Of a DNA stretch of 64,000 nt, positions 33,886-46,794 are shown piece by piece. The stretch is taken from positions 99,289,782-99,353,781 of the forward strand of contig NC_067473.1 in the NCBI RefSeq assembly GCF_947179515.1. The letters run 5' to 3'. The notes below the pieces were generated by a model. That model did not search any database, had not been told where the DNA came from, and was given only the letters and a program-made list of their open reading frames with translations. This stretch comes from Apodemus sylvaticus. Taxonomy: Eukaryota > Chordata > Mammalia > Rodentia > Muridae. Each line of letters begins with the position of its first letter. Position 1 is the first letter of the stretch. A program made the position numbers and the translations under genes.

Positions 33886-36800
33886 AGCTGGAGGTATCCT
33901 CTGCCAAATTCTGCCAGACCTTTAACAAACAGCTGATACTGATGCTCCTGGAACTGTTTCATGATGTAACAAAGGAAGAAAATTACCAGTGTGCCCAGAA
34001 TCACAGGATCTCAGAGATAACTGTACTCTGGGGAGTATTGCCACAACCAGGATCACAGGGTCGAAAGAGACAGAATCCAGTCAGAGACAACAAGGACACT
34101 TAGCACTACAGATAACCAGATGGAAAGAGGCAAGTGTCAAGAACATAAGCAACGGAAAACAAAGTTATGTGGCATCATCAGGACACAGTTCTCCCAATAC
34201 AGCAAGTCCTGGATATGGCATAAGGAAAAGAAAGATCCAGATTTAAAATCACTTCTCATGATGATGACAGAGGGTTTTAAGAAGGACATAAATAACTCCC
34301 TTAAAGAAATACAGGAGAACACAGGTAAACAGGTAGAAGCCCTTAAAGAATAACAGAAAAGCACAAAAAAAAAAAACAGGTAAAGGAATTGAAAAAAACC
34401 CATCCAGAATCTAAAAATGGAGAACCTAAAAACAATAAAGAAATCACAAAGGGAAACAACTCTGGACATAGAAAACCTAGGAAAGAAGTCAGGAGTCATG
34501 GATGAAATCATCAACAACGGGTACAAGAGAAAGAAGAGAAAAATCTCAGATGCAAAAGATACCATAGAAACAATTGACACAACATTCAAAGAAAATGCAA
34601 AATGCAAAAAGCTCCTGACCCAAAACATCCAAGAAATCCAGGACAAAATGAGAAGAACAAACCTAAGGATTATAGGTATAGAAGAGAGTGATGATTTCCA
34701 ACTTAAAAGGTCAGTAAATATCAACAAAATTATAGAAAAAACAACTTCCTTAACCTAAAGAAAGAGATGCCCATGAACATACAAGAAGCCAACAGAATTC
34801 CAAATAGATTGGACCAGAAAAGAAATTCCTCCGGTAACATAATGATTAAAACATCAAATGCACTAAACATAGAAAGAATATTAAAAGCAGTAAGGGAAAA
34901 AGGTCAAGTAACAGATAAAGGTAGACCTACTAGAATTACACCCCAGACTTCTCAACTGAGACTAGGAAGGCCAAAAGATCATGGACAGATGTCATGCAGA
35001 CCCAAGGGAACAAAATTGCCAATACAGGTTACTACACCCAGCAAATCTCTCAATTTCCATAGATGGAGAAAGCAAAGTATTCCACGACAAAAACAAATTT
35101 ACACAATGTCATTCTACAAATCCAGCCCTTCAAAGGATAAAGAATGGAAAACACCAACAAAAGGAGGGAAACTGCACACTGGAAATACCAAGAAAACAAT
35201 CTTAATTTAACAAACCAGAAAGAAGAGAGTTACACAAACATAACTCCACCTCTAGTAACAAAAATAACAGGAAACAACAATCATAACAATAATATCTCCT
35301 AAAATCTCATAATATCAATGGACTCAATTCTCCAATAAAAAGACATAGACTAACAGACCGGATACATAAGCAGAACTCAACATTTTGCTGCATACAGGAA
35401 ACCCACCTTAGGCACAAAGACAAACACTACTTCAGAGTAAAAGGCTGGGAAACAATTTTCCAAGAAAATGGTCCCAAGAAACAAGCTGGTGTATCCATTC
35501 CAATATCAAGTAAAATCAACTTTCAACCAGAAGTAATCAAAAAAGATAAGGAAAGACACTCCATACTCATTAAAGGAAAAATCTACCAAGAAAAAAAATC
35601 TACCAAGAAAAATCTCCTAATCTGAACATCTATGTTCCCACATGCAAGGGCACCCACATTGATAAAAGAAATTGACTAAAGCTCAAATCACACATTACAC
35701 CCCAAACACAAACTAATCAGAGAAAAAGTGAAACTAGCAGAAGTTATGAACCAAATGTATTTGACAGATACCTATAGAACATTTCATCCTAAAACAAAAA
35801 ATATACCTTGTTCTCAGCACCTCACAGAACCTTCTCCAAAAATTACTATATACTTGGTCACAAAACAGACCTCAGCAGATATAAGCTTGAAATAATTCCA
35901 AGCACCCTATTAGATTACCATGGATAAAGGCTGGTCTTCAATAACAACAAAAACAGCAGAAAGCCTACATACACATGGAAACTGAACAAAACTCTACTCA
36001 ATGATAGCTTGGTCAAGGAAGAAGTAAAGAAAGAAATTAGAGACTTTTTATAATTTAATGAAACAAAGGCACAACATACCCAAACTTATGGGACACAATA
36101 GAAAACAGTGCTAAGAGGAAAACTCATACCTCTGAGTGCATCCAAAAAGAAACTAGAAAGAGCATACTCTAACATCTTAATAGCACAGCTGAAGGCTCTA
36201 GAACAAAAGGAAGCAAATACACCCAAGATGAGTAGACGGCACGAAATAATCAAACCCAGGGCTGAAATTAACCAAGTAGAAACAAAAAGAACTATACCAA
36301 GAGTCAACAAAACCAGGAGCTGGTTCTGTGGAAAAAACAAGATAGATAAACCCTTAGCCAAACTAACCAGAGGATACAGAGATAGCATCCAAATCAGCAA
36401 AATCAGAAATAAAAAGGGAGGCATAACACCAGTTACTGAGGAACTGAAAATCATATCCTACTACAAGAGCCAATACTCCACAAAAGTGAAAAATCTAGAT
36501 GAAATGGACAATTTTCTAGATAGACAAGAGTTACCAATTTAAACTAGGACCAGATAAATGATCTAAACAATCCCATAACCCCTAAAGAAATAGAAACAGC
36601 CATTAATACTCTCCAAATCAAAAAAAGCCCAGGACCAGATGGGTTCAATGCAGAGTTCTATCAGACCTTTAAAGAAGATCCAATACCAATACTCTTCAAA
36701 TTTTTCCACAAAATAGAAACAGACAGAACACTACCCAATTCATTTTATGAAGCTACAATTTCTCTGATGCCTAAACCACAAAAAGATCCAAAAAAGGAAA

Positions 36801-39780
36801 AGAACTTTAGACCTATTTACCTTACAAATATTCGTGCAAAAATACTCAATAAAATTCTTCTCAATGGAATCCAAGAACACATCAAAATGATCATCCAACA
36901 TGGTCAAGTAGGCTTCATCCCAGGGATGCAGGAATGGTTCAATATACAGAAATTCATCAATGTAATGAACTAAATAAACAAACTCAAATAAAAAACACAT
37001 GATCATTTCTTTAGATAATGAGAAAGCATTTGACAAAATCCAACACCTCTTCATGATAAAAGTCTTAGAAAGATCAGGACTTCAAGGTCCATATCTAATC
37101 ATAGTAAAAGCAATATACACCAAACCAGTAGCCAACATAAAATTAAATATAGAGAAACTTGAAACAATCCCACTGAAATCAGGGACTAGACAAGGCTGTC
37201 TACTCTCTCCCTACATGTTCAATATAGTGATCAAAGTCCTAACCAGAGCAATGAGACAACAAAAGGAAGTCAAAGGGATTCAAATTGGAAAGGAAGAAGT
37301 CAACATATCACTATTTGCAGATGATATAATAGCATACTTAAGTGAACCCAAAAATTTCACCAGAGAAATCCTAAACCTGATAAACAACTTCAGCCAAGTG
37401 GCTGGTTATAAAATTAACTCAAACAAATCAGTAGCCCTCCTCTACTCAAAGGATAAAGAGGCTGAGAAATAAATTAAAGAAACGACACACTTCACAATAG
37501 TCTCAAATAATATTACATACCTTGGTGTGACTCTAACCAAGCAAGTGAGAGATCTGTATGACAAGAATTCCAAGCCTCTGAAGAAAGAATTTGAAGATCT
37601 CAAAAATGGAAAGATCTCTCAGGCTCATAGTTTGACAGGGTTAATATAGTAAAAATGGACATCTTGCCTGAAGCAATCTACAGGTTCAATGCAATACCCG
37701 TCCAAATCCCCATTCAATTCTTCATAGAGTTAGAAAGAGCAATTTCCAAATATATCTGTAACAACAAAAAATCCAGGATAATGAAAACTATTCTCAATGA
37801 TAAAAGAACTTCTGGTGGAATCACCATGCCTGAATTCAAGCTCTACTACAGAGCAATAGTGATAAAAAAAAAATAAAACTTCAGGGTAATGGTACAGAGA
37901 CAGGCAGGAAGATCAATGGACTAGAATTGAAGAACAAGAAATGAAGCCACACACCTATGGTCACTTGATCTTTGACATAGGATCTAAAACCATCCAGTGG
38001 GGAAAAGAAAGTATTTTCAGCAAATGGTCCTGGGTCAACGGGCAGTCAACATTTAAAAGGATGCAAATTGATCCATTCTTATCTCCCTGTACAAAGCTCA
38101 AGCCCAAGTGGATCAAGGACCTCCACATAAAAACAGATACACTGAATCCCATAGAAGAGAAAATAGAGAAGAACCTGGAGCACAAGGGCACAGGAGAAAA
38201 TTTCTTGAATAGAACTCCAAAAGTTTATGATCTAAGATCAAGAATTGACAAATGGTACCATAAAATTGCAAAACTTTTTGTAAGGCAAAGGACACTGTCA
38301 ATAGGACAAAATGGGAACCAAAAGATTGGGAAAAGATCTTTACCAATCCCACACCCAATAGAGGGATAATATTCAATATATACAAAGAGCTCAAGAAGTT
38401 AGATTCCAAATAACCCTATTGAAAAATTCTCAAAGAATTCTCAACTGAGGAATACTGGATGGCTGAGAAACACTTAAAGAAATGTTCAACATACTTAATC
38501 ATCAGGGAAATGCATATCAAAACAACACTGAGATTCCACCTCATAGCAGTCAGGATGGCTAAGATCAAAAACTCAGGGTACAGCACATTCTGGAAAGGAT
38601 AAGGATAAAGAGGAACACTCCTCCATGTCTGGTGGCATTGCAAGTTGGTAAAACCACTTTAGAAATCAGTTTGGTGGTTCCTCAGAAAAATGGACATAAT
38701 GCTGCTAGAGGACCATACTATAACTCTCCTGGGCATATACCCAGAAGATTCTCCAGAATTTAATAAGGACCCATGCTCCATTATGTTCATAGCAGCCCTA
38801 TTTATAATAGCCAGAAACTGGAAAAAAATCAGATGTCTCTCCACAGAGTAATGGATGCTGAAAATGTTAGGTATATTTATACAATGGAATACTACTCAGC
38901 TATTAAAAACAATCAATTCATGAAATTCTTTGGCAAATGGGTAGAACTGGAAAATATCATCCTAAGTGAGGTAACCCAATCATAAAAGAACACAAATGGT
39001 ATGCACTTACTGATAAGTCGATATTAGCCCAGAAGCTTGGAATACCCAAGACATATTTCACATATCAAATGTTACCACAAAAGGAGGAAGAACAAAGTAT
39101 GGATACATGGGTCCTTTGTAGAGAGGGGAACAAAATACGCACAGAATGAGATACAGATACAAAGGGTGGAGCAGGGACCGAGGGAAAGACTATCCAGAGA
39201 CGACCCCACCCAGGGATCCATCCCATATACAGTTACAAAACCCATACACTATTATTAATGCCCACAAGTGCTTGCTGACCTGAGCCCAATATAGCTGTCA
39301 CTTGGCAGGCTCTGCTAATGCATGACAAATACAGAGGGGGACTCTCAGCAAGCCATTGAACTGAGCACAGGTTCCCCAATGGGGGAGCTAGAGAAAGGAT
39401 CCAAAGAGCTAAAGGGAATTTCAGTGCCACAGGAAGAACAACAATATGAGCTGCCCAGTACTTCCAGGAGCTCCCAGGGACAAAACCATCAAACAAAGAG
39501 TACCCATGGAGTTACCCATGGCTCCAGACACACAGGCAGCAGAGGATGGTCTTGTTAAACACCAAAGGGAGGAGAGGCCCTTGGCCCTGGAAAGACTTGA
39601 TGCCATGGTGTAGAGGTATACATGGATAGGGAGGCAGGGGAGGGTTGATTGGGGAAGAGGAGATGGTTTATGGGATTTTGAGGGGAGGCAGAACCAGGAA
39701 AGATGACATTTCAAACGTAAATAAAGAGTATATCTAATAAAACAATAAATAAACAAAGAAACAAACAAATAAATAAATAA
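33886..39780 (+). mobile_element. Near-complete older L1 with decayed ORFs
   Basis: 33,886-33,985 resembles an ORF2 RT fragment; 33,986-34,119 resembles the end of an L1 5' UTR. ORF1 starts at 34,120 and runs in pieces to about 35,205 (RRTNLRIIGIEESDDFQLK in the RRM region). ORF2 follows from about 35,270 to 38,990 with dozens of stops and shifts, although the RT box LFADDIIAYLSEP near 37,310 retains both aspartates. The 3' UTR ends near 39,780 in (AAAT)n. ORF1 and the 3' UTR differ clearly from the 22,992 element, so it belongs to an older subfamily. Confidence 0.9.
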
Positions 39781-41115
39781 GAGAATTTTCACCTGAGGAA
39801 TATTAAGTGGCTGAGAAACACCTAAAGGAATGTTCAACATCCTTAGACATCAGGGAAATGCAAATCAAAACAAACCTGTTTTCATCTCACACCAGTCAGA
39901 ATGGCTAAAATCAAAAACTTAGAAGACAGCATGTGCTGGCAAGGACATGGAAAAAGAGGAACTCTCTTATACTGCTGGTGGAATTGCAATCTGGTACAAC
40001 CACTCTGGAAATCACTTTGGCTGTTCCTCAGAAAAATGGGCACAATACTACGTGGGAACCCTGTAATACCACTCCTGAGCATATACCCAGAGGAATCTCC
40101 AGCATCTAATAAGGACACATGCTCCACTATGTTCATTACAGCCCTATTTATAATACCCAGAAGCTGGAAAGAAGCCAGATGTCCCTCAGCAGAGGAATGA
40201 ATACAGAAAATGTGGTATATTTACAGAATTGAATACTGATCAGCTATTGAAAACAATGAATTCATGTTTTTGTTTTTTTTTTTTTTTGCAAATGGGTGGA
40301 ACTGGAAAATATCATCCTGAGTGAGGCAACCCAATCACAAAAGAACACACATGGTATGCACTCACTCATACGTGTATGTTAACACAAAAGCTTGGAATAC
40401 CCAAGGCACAATTCACATATCACATGATCCTCAAAAAGAAGGAAGAACAAAGTGTTCATACTTTGGTTATTCTTAAAAGGGGGAACAAAAATCCCACAGA
40501 AAGAAATACAAAGACAAAGTGTGGAGCAGAGTCTGAGGGAAGGACTATCCAGAGACTGCCCCACCTAGGGATCCATCCCATATACAGTTACAAAACTCAG
40601 ACACTATTATTGATGCCCACAAGTATCTGCTGACCTGAGCCTGGGGTAGCTATCACCTTGGAGGCTCTGCTAGTGGATGACAAATACAGAGGGGGACACT
40701 CTCAGCCAGCCATTGAACTCAGCACAGGGTCCCCCAATTGGGGAGCTAGAGAACGAATCCAAGGAGCTGCATTTGCAGCACCATAGGAGGAACAACAATA
40801 TGAGCCACCTAGTACTCTGAGAAGTCCCAGGGACAAAACCATCAAACATAGAGTGCAAACAGTGTTACCCATGGCTCCAGATACATATGCATCAGAGGAT
40901 GGGCTTGTTGGACATCAAAAGGAGGAGAGGACCTTGGTCATGGAAAGGATGGATGCTGCAATGTGGGGGGGGGGGATGTCTGGACAGGGAAGGGGAGAGG
41001 GTTGATTGGGGAGCAGGGAGAGGGGAAATGGTTATGAGACTTTCAGGGGGGATTAACCAGGAAAAGGGACATTTGAAATGTAAATGAAGGATATATCTAA
41101 TAAAAAAAATTAAGA
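39781..41115 (+). mobile_element. 5'-truncated older L1 (ORF2 C-terminus and 3' UTR)
   Basis: It begins abruptly inside ORF2 (TTTTCACCTGAGGAATATTA) and contains the C-terminal cysteine region near 39,930-40,010. It ends GAAATGTAAATGAAGGATAT plus an A-rich tail. It follows directly on the tail of the previous L1. A poly-T/G stretch interrupts ORF2 near 40,268. Confidence 0.85.
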
Positions 41116-41745
41116 AAAAAAGATATTTGAGAGGTAACCCAATCACAAAAGAACACACATGGTATGCACTCACTGATAAGTTGATATTAGCCCAAAAGCT
41201 CAGAATACCCAAGATACAACACACAGACCACATGAAGCTCAAGAAGGGAGACCAAAGTGTGGATACTTTGATCTTTATTAGAAGGTGGATCAAAATATCC
41301 ATGGCTCATGACTAACCAATACACTGAGCATAGGGTCCCCCAATGGAGCAGCTAAAGACAGAACCCAAGGAGCTAAAGAGGTTTGCAGCCCCATAGGAAG
41401 AGCCATATGTAATAACCAGTACCCCCAGAGCTCCCAAGGACTAAACCAATAACCAAAGCATGCATGTGGAGAGACCCATGGCTCCAGCTACATACTAGCA
41501 GAAGATGACCATGTCAGACATCAATGAGAGGAGAGGCCATTGGTCCTGTGACAGCTCGATGCCCCAGAGTATGGGAATGCCAGTCATAAAAGTGGGGTGG
41601 GGAAAGTGAGCTGCAGGAGTGGGGAAGGGTTTGGGGGTTTTTGGAGGGGTAACAAGAAAAGGGGATACCATTTGAAATGTAAATAAAGCAAATATCTAAT
41701 AAAAGTCATTTTAAATTTTTTAAAATTAATAAAAAAAAGGGAAAA
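41116..41745 (+). mobile_element. L1 3' end fragment (paralogous to 10,510-10,930)
   Basis: Starts in the last ORF2 codons (GAGGTAACCCAATCACAAAA) and continues through the 3' UTR to an A-rich tail at 41,690-41,750. From 41,320 on it is the counterpart of 10,510-10,930, marking the left part of duplication copy 3. Confidence 0.8.
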
Positions 41746-42374
41746 AAAAGAATGAAAGAAATATGGGAGAGCTGCCTGTCCTTACTGCTGGGGTAGACTC
41801 TTGCAGCGTCTGCCAGAGTGAGGACACCATCTCCTGATACAGACACCATCTCCTAAAGAACCCACTACACTCAGGGCATTTGGTCCCTCCAAAGCAGTGA
41901 GGAGAGGCTTGGGGCACAGAGTGCCATATCCCGGTGGAACAGCGAGATAGCTGACTTAAAGTAAGAACTATGAGATTTGGGGATATTTAAAAGTGTATGG
42001 CTCTTAGCATGGATAATATATGTTGCATAATAAAGAAATAATTTTTATCCTGGGTATAAATGAGAAATATCACCTAACTTTCCACATTATAGCTGGTCAA
42101 CATACTAATTTTGAATACCAAAACCAACTAGAAGTGAACATACCTCAAAAAAGAAGGTAAAATGTGAAGAATAACTTCTTAATTTCAGGCAGTGTATATA
42201 CGTTCTTCCCTGTCTATCTCAACTTTGAACTGTAGCTGGTTCACTACACTGAATGTGCATAATAAAACAAAAGGAGGCAGTGCAGTGCTGGTGTTTGGCA
42301 GGGTGCTTGTCAAGTGGTTGTGTCTCTCAAATGCTGTATGACCGCATTATGGCAGGACCCGGGCTCTGAAGGCA

Positions 42375-43083
42375 GCATTGAGGCACAAGCTATGTCCCAG
42401 GGCTCCGAGCCAGGCACCACCAGTCCCTGGTCGGCCACTCAGGTGATGGTGCTCCTGATGCAGCAGGACAAGGCCTAGGCGGGCAGTGCTCTAAGGCTGG
42501 ACCTGGCTGGGCTTGAGGTGGAGGCAGATGCAGCAGATGCCAGAAAAAGGCAGGGGAGGATGACGCTGACCTACTGGACACATCGGACCTGGCGACTAGC
42601 AGCGAGCATGTGGAGGATGAGTTGGAAACAGACCGGAAGAGTTGGAGGATGAGGATGAAAAGGGTGGCAGCAGCTCACTGGCAAGGCTCCAATACCTGTA
42701 CCCATGAGGGCTTTCGTGAGACCACCAGCCAGGTAGCCAAGCAGCACAAGCCCTGGATGTGCAAGAAGCACCTCAACAAGATGTACAAGGACAAGGACAA
42801 GAGTGACCAGGCTCTGGGCTCTCGCGGCCCCTCCGCAGCCAGCACAGGCAGCATCAATCTGGAGGACAGCACAGACAACATATTCTCCATTGTCAAACAG
42901 AGAACAGGATCTTTTGTCAATTGCCCTGCAAGACCTACTCTTTTAGAGCAAGTGTTAAATCAGAAAAGACTGTCATTACTAAGAAGTCCAGAAGTTGTCC
43001 AGTTTTTACAGAAAGAGCAGCAGCTACTAAATCAACAAGTGTTGGAGCAAAGACAGCAGCAATTCTCAGGAGCTCTGGTGTAA
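42375..43083 (+). pseudogene. RFXAP: RFXAP processed pseudogene (copy 3), C-terminal half open
   Basis: Paralogue of 12,005-12,688. From an ATG at 42,610 it is open for 157 codons to the TAA at 43,081. Visible parts: TCTHEGFRETTSQVAKQHKP (one knuckle cysteine altered relative to the other copy's pattern), MCKKHLNKMYKDKDKSDQAL, the STGSINLEDSTDNIFSIVKQ segment, and a glutamine-rich C-terminus (LLEQVLNQKRLSLLRSPEVV, then KEQQLLNQQVLEQRQQQF). The C-terminal part is the region that in RFXAP contacts RFXANK and RFX5. The 5' half is frameshifted and intronless. Not likely functional, but the open half is worth noting. Confidence 0.88.
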
Positions 43084-43164
43084 GGCTGAGGAAGTCTGCT
43101 GTGCTTTATCTTACTGTAATGGACAGTCAGTTGTGCTTTTAGACTAATACAACACCTTGAGAAT

Positions 43165-43219
43165 GGAAAACTGAGCCAAGAGGATCCCAATTCCAAAGCC
43201 AGCCTGGGCTACATAGTAA

Positions 43220-43294
<75 letters not shown>
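43165..43294 (+). repeat. B1-like SINE fragment and (GA)n microsatellite
   Basis: CCAAAGCCAGCCTGGGCTAC is followed by a pure GA run at 43,223-43,294. Counterpart of 12,765-12,930. Confidence 0.8.
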
Positions 43295-43297
<3 letters not shown>

Positions 43298-44010
43298 GGA
43301 AAAACCACTTTCTGTTAATGTGCATGTACATTTGAGGATAAATAAGTACTGAATTTTTACATTTAATTGTTTCACATCATTATGTTTGAAAAAAATCACC
43401 TTTATACTTTTTAATGTTTCTCTTCAGTTATGCTTGCTGAAGCTAATGAGGCAGTTACTTTCTGTGGAAGTCATAAATGCAATAGCAATACCAGTGCTGT
43501 GATTCTCATCATGAGGCACTGAACAGGAATGGCATGTCTTGGGTTGTCACTATGACCTTCAACTAGCCAGGCTGCAGTGAGGGGCCAGGAACCTTAACAT
43601 TCTGCAGCGTTTGTGGTATTCCACCAACTAAATGCTACCTTGCTAGCAATGTGCCTCAGGTGCATTGATGACCAGAGGTCAGTACTAGGTCAGTTGCTTG
43701 TACTAACCTTTTTGTAGAGTTAAAGTGGAGTTGTGAAAGCTAAGCAATTTTACACCCACAAGGAACATTGTCACTGACTCTTCATGGAACTAAAGAAAGA
43801 GAGGGCATTAGAGTTGGTGCCTCAGTGTTTGAGGGTCACTCTCCTTTAAAGCAGGTTGTCTCCTCAGTTGAATTTGTGAATAGTTCAGACATACTCAGCC
43901 CACTAAGGCCAGGACAGAGTTGGTTTTCTTAGAGTCATTCTTAATGTTCTTTATAAAGGAGATCCTGAAGGTATTGTAATATTCATGTATTGTCAGTGCT
44001 TTTCTTGATC

Positions 44011-44201
44011 TTTTAAGCTTTGTTTATTTACTATATGTGAGTACACTGTAGCTGTCTTCAGACACTCCAGAAGACAGCTACATTTAATTTAGATCTCATT
44101 ACAGATGGTTGGGAGCCACCATATGGTTGCTGGGATTTGAACTCAGGACCTTTGGAAGAGCAATAAGTGTTCTTAACCACTGAGCTGTCTCTCTAGCCCG
44201 T
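44011..44201 (-). repeat. B2 SINE
   Basis: On the plus strand it reads TGAGTACACTGTAGCTGTCT ... ACAGATGGTTGGGAGCCACC ... GAGCTGTCTCTCTAGCCC, the reverse complement of a B2 element whose tRNA-like 5' end is at 44,201. Imperfect flanking repeats GTCAGTGCTTTTC (about 44,000) and GTCAGTATTTTTC (about 44,200) look like the target duplication. Copy 2 at 21,500 has the empty site. Confidence 0.88.
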
Positions 44202-45574
44202 CAGTATTTTTCAAAATTGAGTACTTATTCCTGGCTACTGTTAAAGGAATGGTGGATTACCTGGGTAATTTTTTTTTAACTTTTTCCCAGGAAAACATTA
44301 AAAAGGCAAAGATACCATAAGATACAGATTCAGATGTCAAGAGAGTAGTATATCCAGGGGTAAGTTAATAAGTGATTCAAGGCAAAATGTGTCAGTTTGT
44401 TGATTCCTAAACTCTGAAATGTATGTGATGTGAAACATAGCTATGGTAAGCCCCCACAGGGCTACAGATGTAGCATAGCCTTACTGTACCCACTTAGCAT
44501 GTACAAGGCACTCACCCCACTCCCCATACTATCCACCACAATAAACAAATACACAGAAGAGTAATTTTATTATTATTTTCTACATTCTTTGTTTACATTC
44601 CAAATGTTTTCCGTCCTTCCTTCCTACTCTACACATTTCTTATTAAATTAAAATACTACTGTCACATCCCACATTAAAATCTTCCTAGGAAGTCCATACT
44701 GCTGACTGGTTAAACCTAGAAAGTGGCAGAAGACTGAGAATATGAAGAAATATTTATTTCTCTATCTACCTATCTAACTATTTATCCATCTATCTGTATA
44801 TCTTACAATTTCTCTGGGGAAGAACCAAGAGTTTCATTAATTAGCATTTATCATCATGACTAAATACAAGATATAAGTCTTTTAACAATATTAGATGTTT
44901 TTAAGAACTACATAAAAGATGTATCTGGGCACATCCCTGCTATAGGCTTCTTTTCATCATTTTTGAACTTCTGTATATCCTGCAGTATTATTTCAGTTCA
45001 ATAAAAAGAATTTCCTCTCACTGGATTTACATGAAGACAATGAGTTGGCAGGGTGGGTCTGTGAGCAAAGTGCTTGTCACATATGTGTGAGGACCTGGAT
45101 CACATCCCAGGTACCTACAAAATCCCAGACACAGCAGCAGCATGGACTGTATTTGGTGAGATGCTGTGGCAAGAGGGGAGACAGAAACAAGAGAATCCCA
45201 CAAGAGCCTGACCTAAAAAGCATTTCATGAACAGAGGTGAACAACAGACCTCTCTCAGATCTACACCCAAACTTGTCTTCTGATCTCCACCCACACACCA
45301 TGATAAGAGAGGTTGACTTCAAACATGAACAAATATATAAAGATAGAAACACACATCATACACACGGATCTAAGACATGGATCTGAAACAATAAGGCACT
45401 ATACAAAGACTTACGTAACTCTTTTTCATGGAATCATTTCTCTCTATTCACTCTCAGATAATACTTTCAAATGGGTGGATAAAATTTTGAGGGATCAAGT
45501 TCTTGCTGAAGTAGCTGACATTCTCTACATACTGCATCCATAATAGGGTACAAATTTAATAGAGTAGAGTGCCA
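44202..45574. other. Non-coding flank, paralogous to 21,520-22,990
   Basis: Matches copy 2 throughout, with the CTTT tract of copy 2 almost absent here (44,560-44,640). No gene is seen. Confidence 0.7.
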
Positions 45575-45700
45575 AAAAGCCTGGGTGTGAGTGGTACACA
45601 CCTTTAATCACAGCACTCTGGAGGCTGAAACAGAAGGATGTGGTCTACAGAGTGAGCTTCAGGACAACGAAGAATAGAGAGATCCTGTCTCAAAAAGATG
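45575..45700 (+). repeat. B1 SINE (copy 3)
   Basis: Same position as the B1 at 4,235 and 29,870. Reads GCCTGGGTGTGAGTGGTACA ... GGAGGCTGAAACAGAAGGAT ... CCTGTCTCAAAAA. Confidence 0.8.
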
Positions 45701-45822
45701 TATTTAGAAGGCTCTTTTAAGACACATGTGATGCTCTAGTAAATTTCCTGCTGACACCAACTCCCTGTGGATGAAACAGGAGCAGGTACCCTTTGAGCAG
45801 AAGTACACACTCTGCTGAGCTG

Positions 45823-45830
45823 ATTTGCAT
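45823..45830 (+). promoter_or_regulatory. Octamer promoter of the IGKV3 pseudogene
   Basis: A perfect ATTTGCAT octamer lies 85 bases upstream of the leader ATG, with the TTTAAG and CAGCTG elements also kept. The promoter is intact although the gene is dead. Confidence 0.88.
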
Positions 45831-45914
45831 ATGGAGTCATTATCCAACAGCCCAGGCTCCTTTAAGGGCAGCTGCCAGGTGCCTAAGAAGCATCCTCTCT
45901 TCCAGCTCTCAGAG

Positions 45915-46394
45915 ATGGAGACAGACACACTGCTGCTATGGGTGCTGCTGCTCTGGGTTCCAGGTGAGGATGCAGAAAGGTGCTGGGAGCTAACGCTGTG
46001 GCCATCATGACTTTCCATTGCTCTGGGCTCTTGGTCATTGTAATTACTGCATTTGTAATGTCTGTGTGTTTATCATTCCAGGCTCCAATGGTGACATTGT
46101 GCTGACCCAATCTCCAGCTTCTTTCGGTGTGTCTTCAGGGTAGAAGGCCGCCATCTCCTTCAGGGCCAGCCAAAGTGTCACTTTATTTGACACTATACAT
46201 TTGATGAACTGGTACCAATAGAAATTAGGACAGCCACCTAAACTCCTCATCTATGAGGAATCCAACTTAGCATCTGGGGTCCCTGCCAGGTTCAGGGGCA
46301 ATGGGTCTGGGACAGACTTCACTCTCACCTTCAATCCTGTAGAGGTTTTTGATGCTACAACCTATTACTTTCAACAAAGTAAGGAACTTCCTCT
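45915..46394 (+). pseudogene. IGKV3-family pseudogene
   Basis: The leader exon (45,915-45,963) is intact (METDTLLLWVLLLWVPG) with good GT and AG sites (intron 45,964-46,081). The V exon (46,082-46,394) has a stop at mature codon 17 (TAG 46,141) and another at codon 43 (TAG 46,219). Cys23 is Phe (TTC 46,159-46,161) and the second disulfide cysteine is also Phe (TTT 46,369-46,371), both G-to-T changes. Tryptophan and most framework residues remain. No frameshift is visible, and the length matches the intact gene at 4,583. Without both cysteines the domain could not fold even if the stops were absent. Confidence 0.95.
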
Positions 46395-46422
46395 CACAAT
46401 ACTCCAGGGCTGAACAAAATCC
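46395..46422 (+). promoter_or_regulatory. Degenerate 12-RSS of the IGKV3 pseudogene
   Basis: The heptamer reads CACAATA (two changes from CACAGTG, including the important last bases). The spacer is 12 bases and the nonamer ACAAAATCC. Probably a weak substrate. Confidence 0.85.
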
Positions 46423-46794
46423 TCCTGGGGTTGTAACTCACTGAGGCTCAGTCTCTCAGTTCTCCCTTACTCTCTGTCATCTCAACACAGAGCTCTAAGC
46501 TTATGTGGAAAAATATCTCAAATAATGAAACAAACTTTATAAACAGATATATATATATGTGTGTCCCATCCTTCATGCTTTGTAATTTAATTATTTTCCA
46601 ACAAAATATATGATTTTTTAAATTATCATTTACCATTTAAATTTTTATTAGCACATATTTATCTTTGGATAATTTTCCCTTCTCCCCTCACTCCCTGACT
46701 ACATCTCTGCCTACTTTTCTACCCTCAGAATCCTCCTTTGACTTTCGTCATTGAGGATTTACTGTCTTTTACTTATAATTCTGGAAATAGAAAA

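Larger units (their letters stand above)
41320..46790 (+). repeat. Segmental duplication, copy 3 (carries the IGKV3 pseudogene)
   Basis: The most complete unit without large insertions: L1 tail, a contracted 235-bp repeat, RFXAP pseudogene, shared flank, B1 and IGKV3 pseudogene. It provides the empty-site reference for the ERV pair, the full-length L1 and the nested L1. It carries its own B2 SINE at 44,011, absent from copy 2. Confidence 0.85.

Noticed and set aside
33631..33928. Thr/His and Ile/Tyr repeat proteins
   Set aside because: Translation of TA and GT microsatellites.
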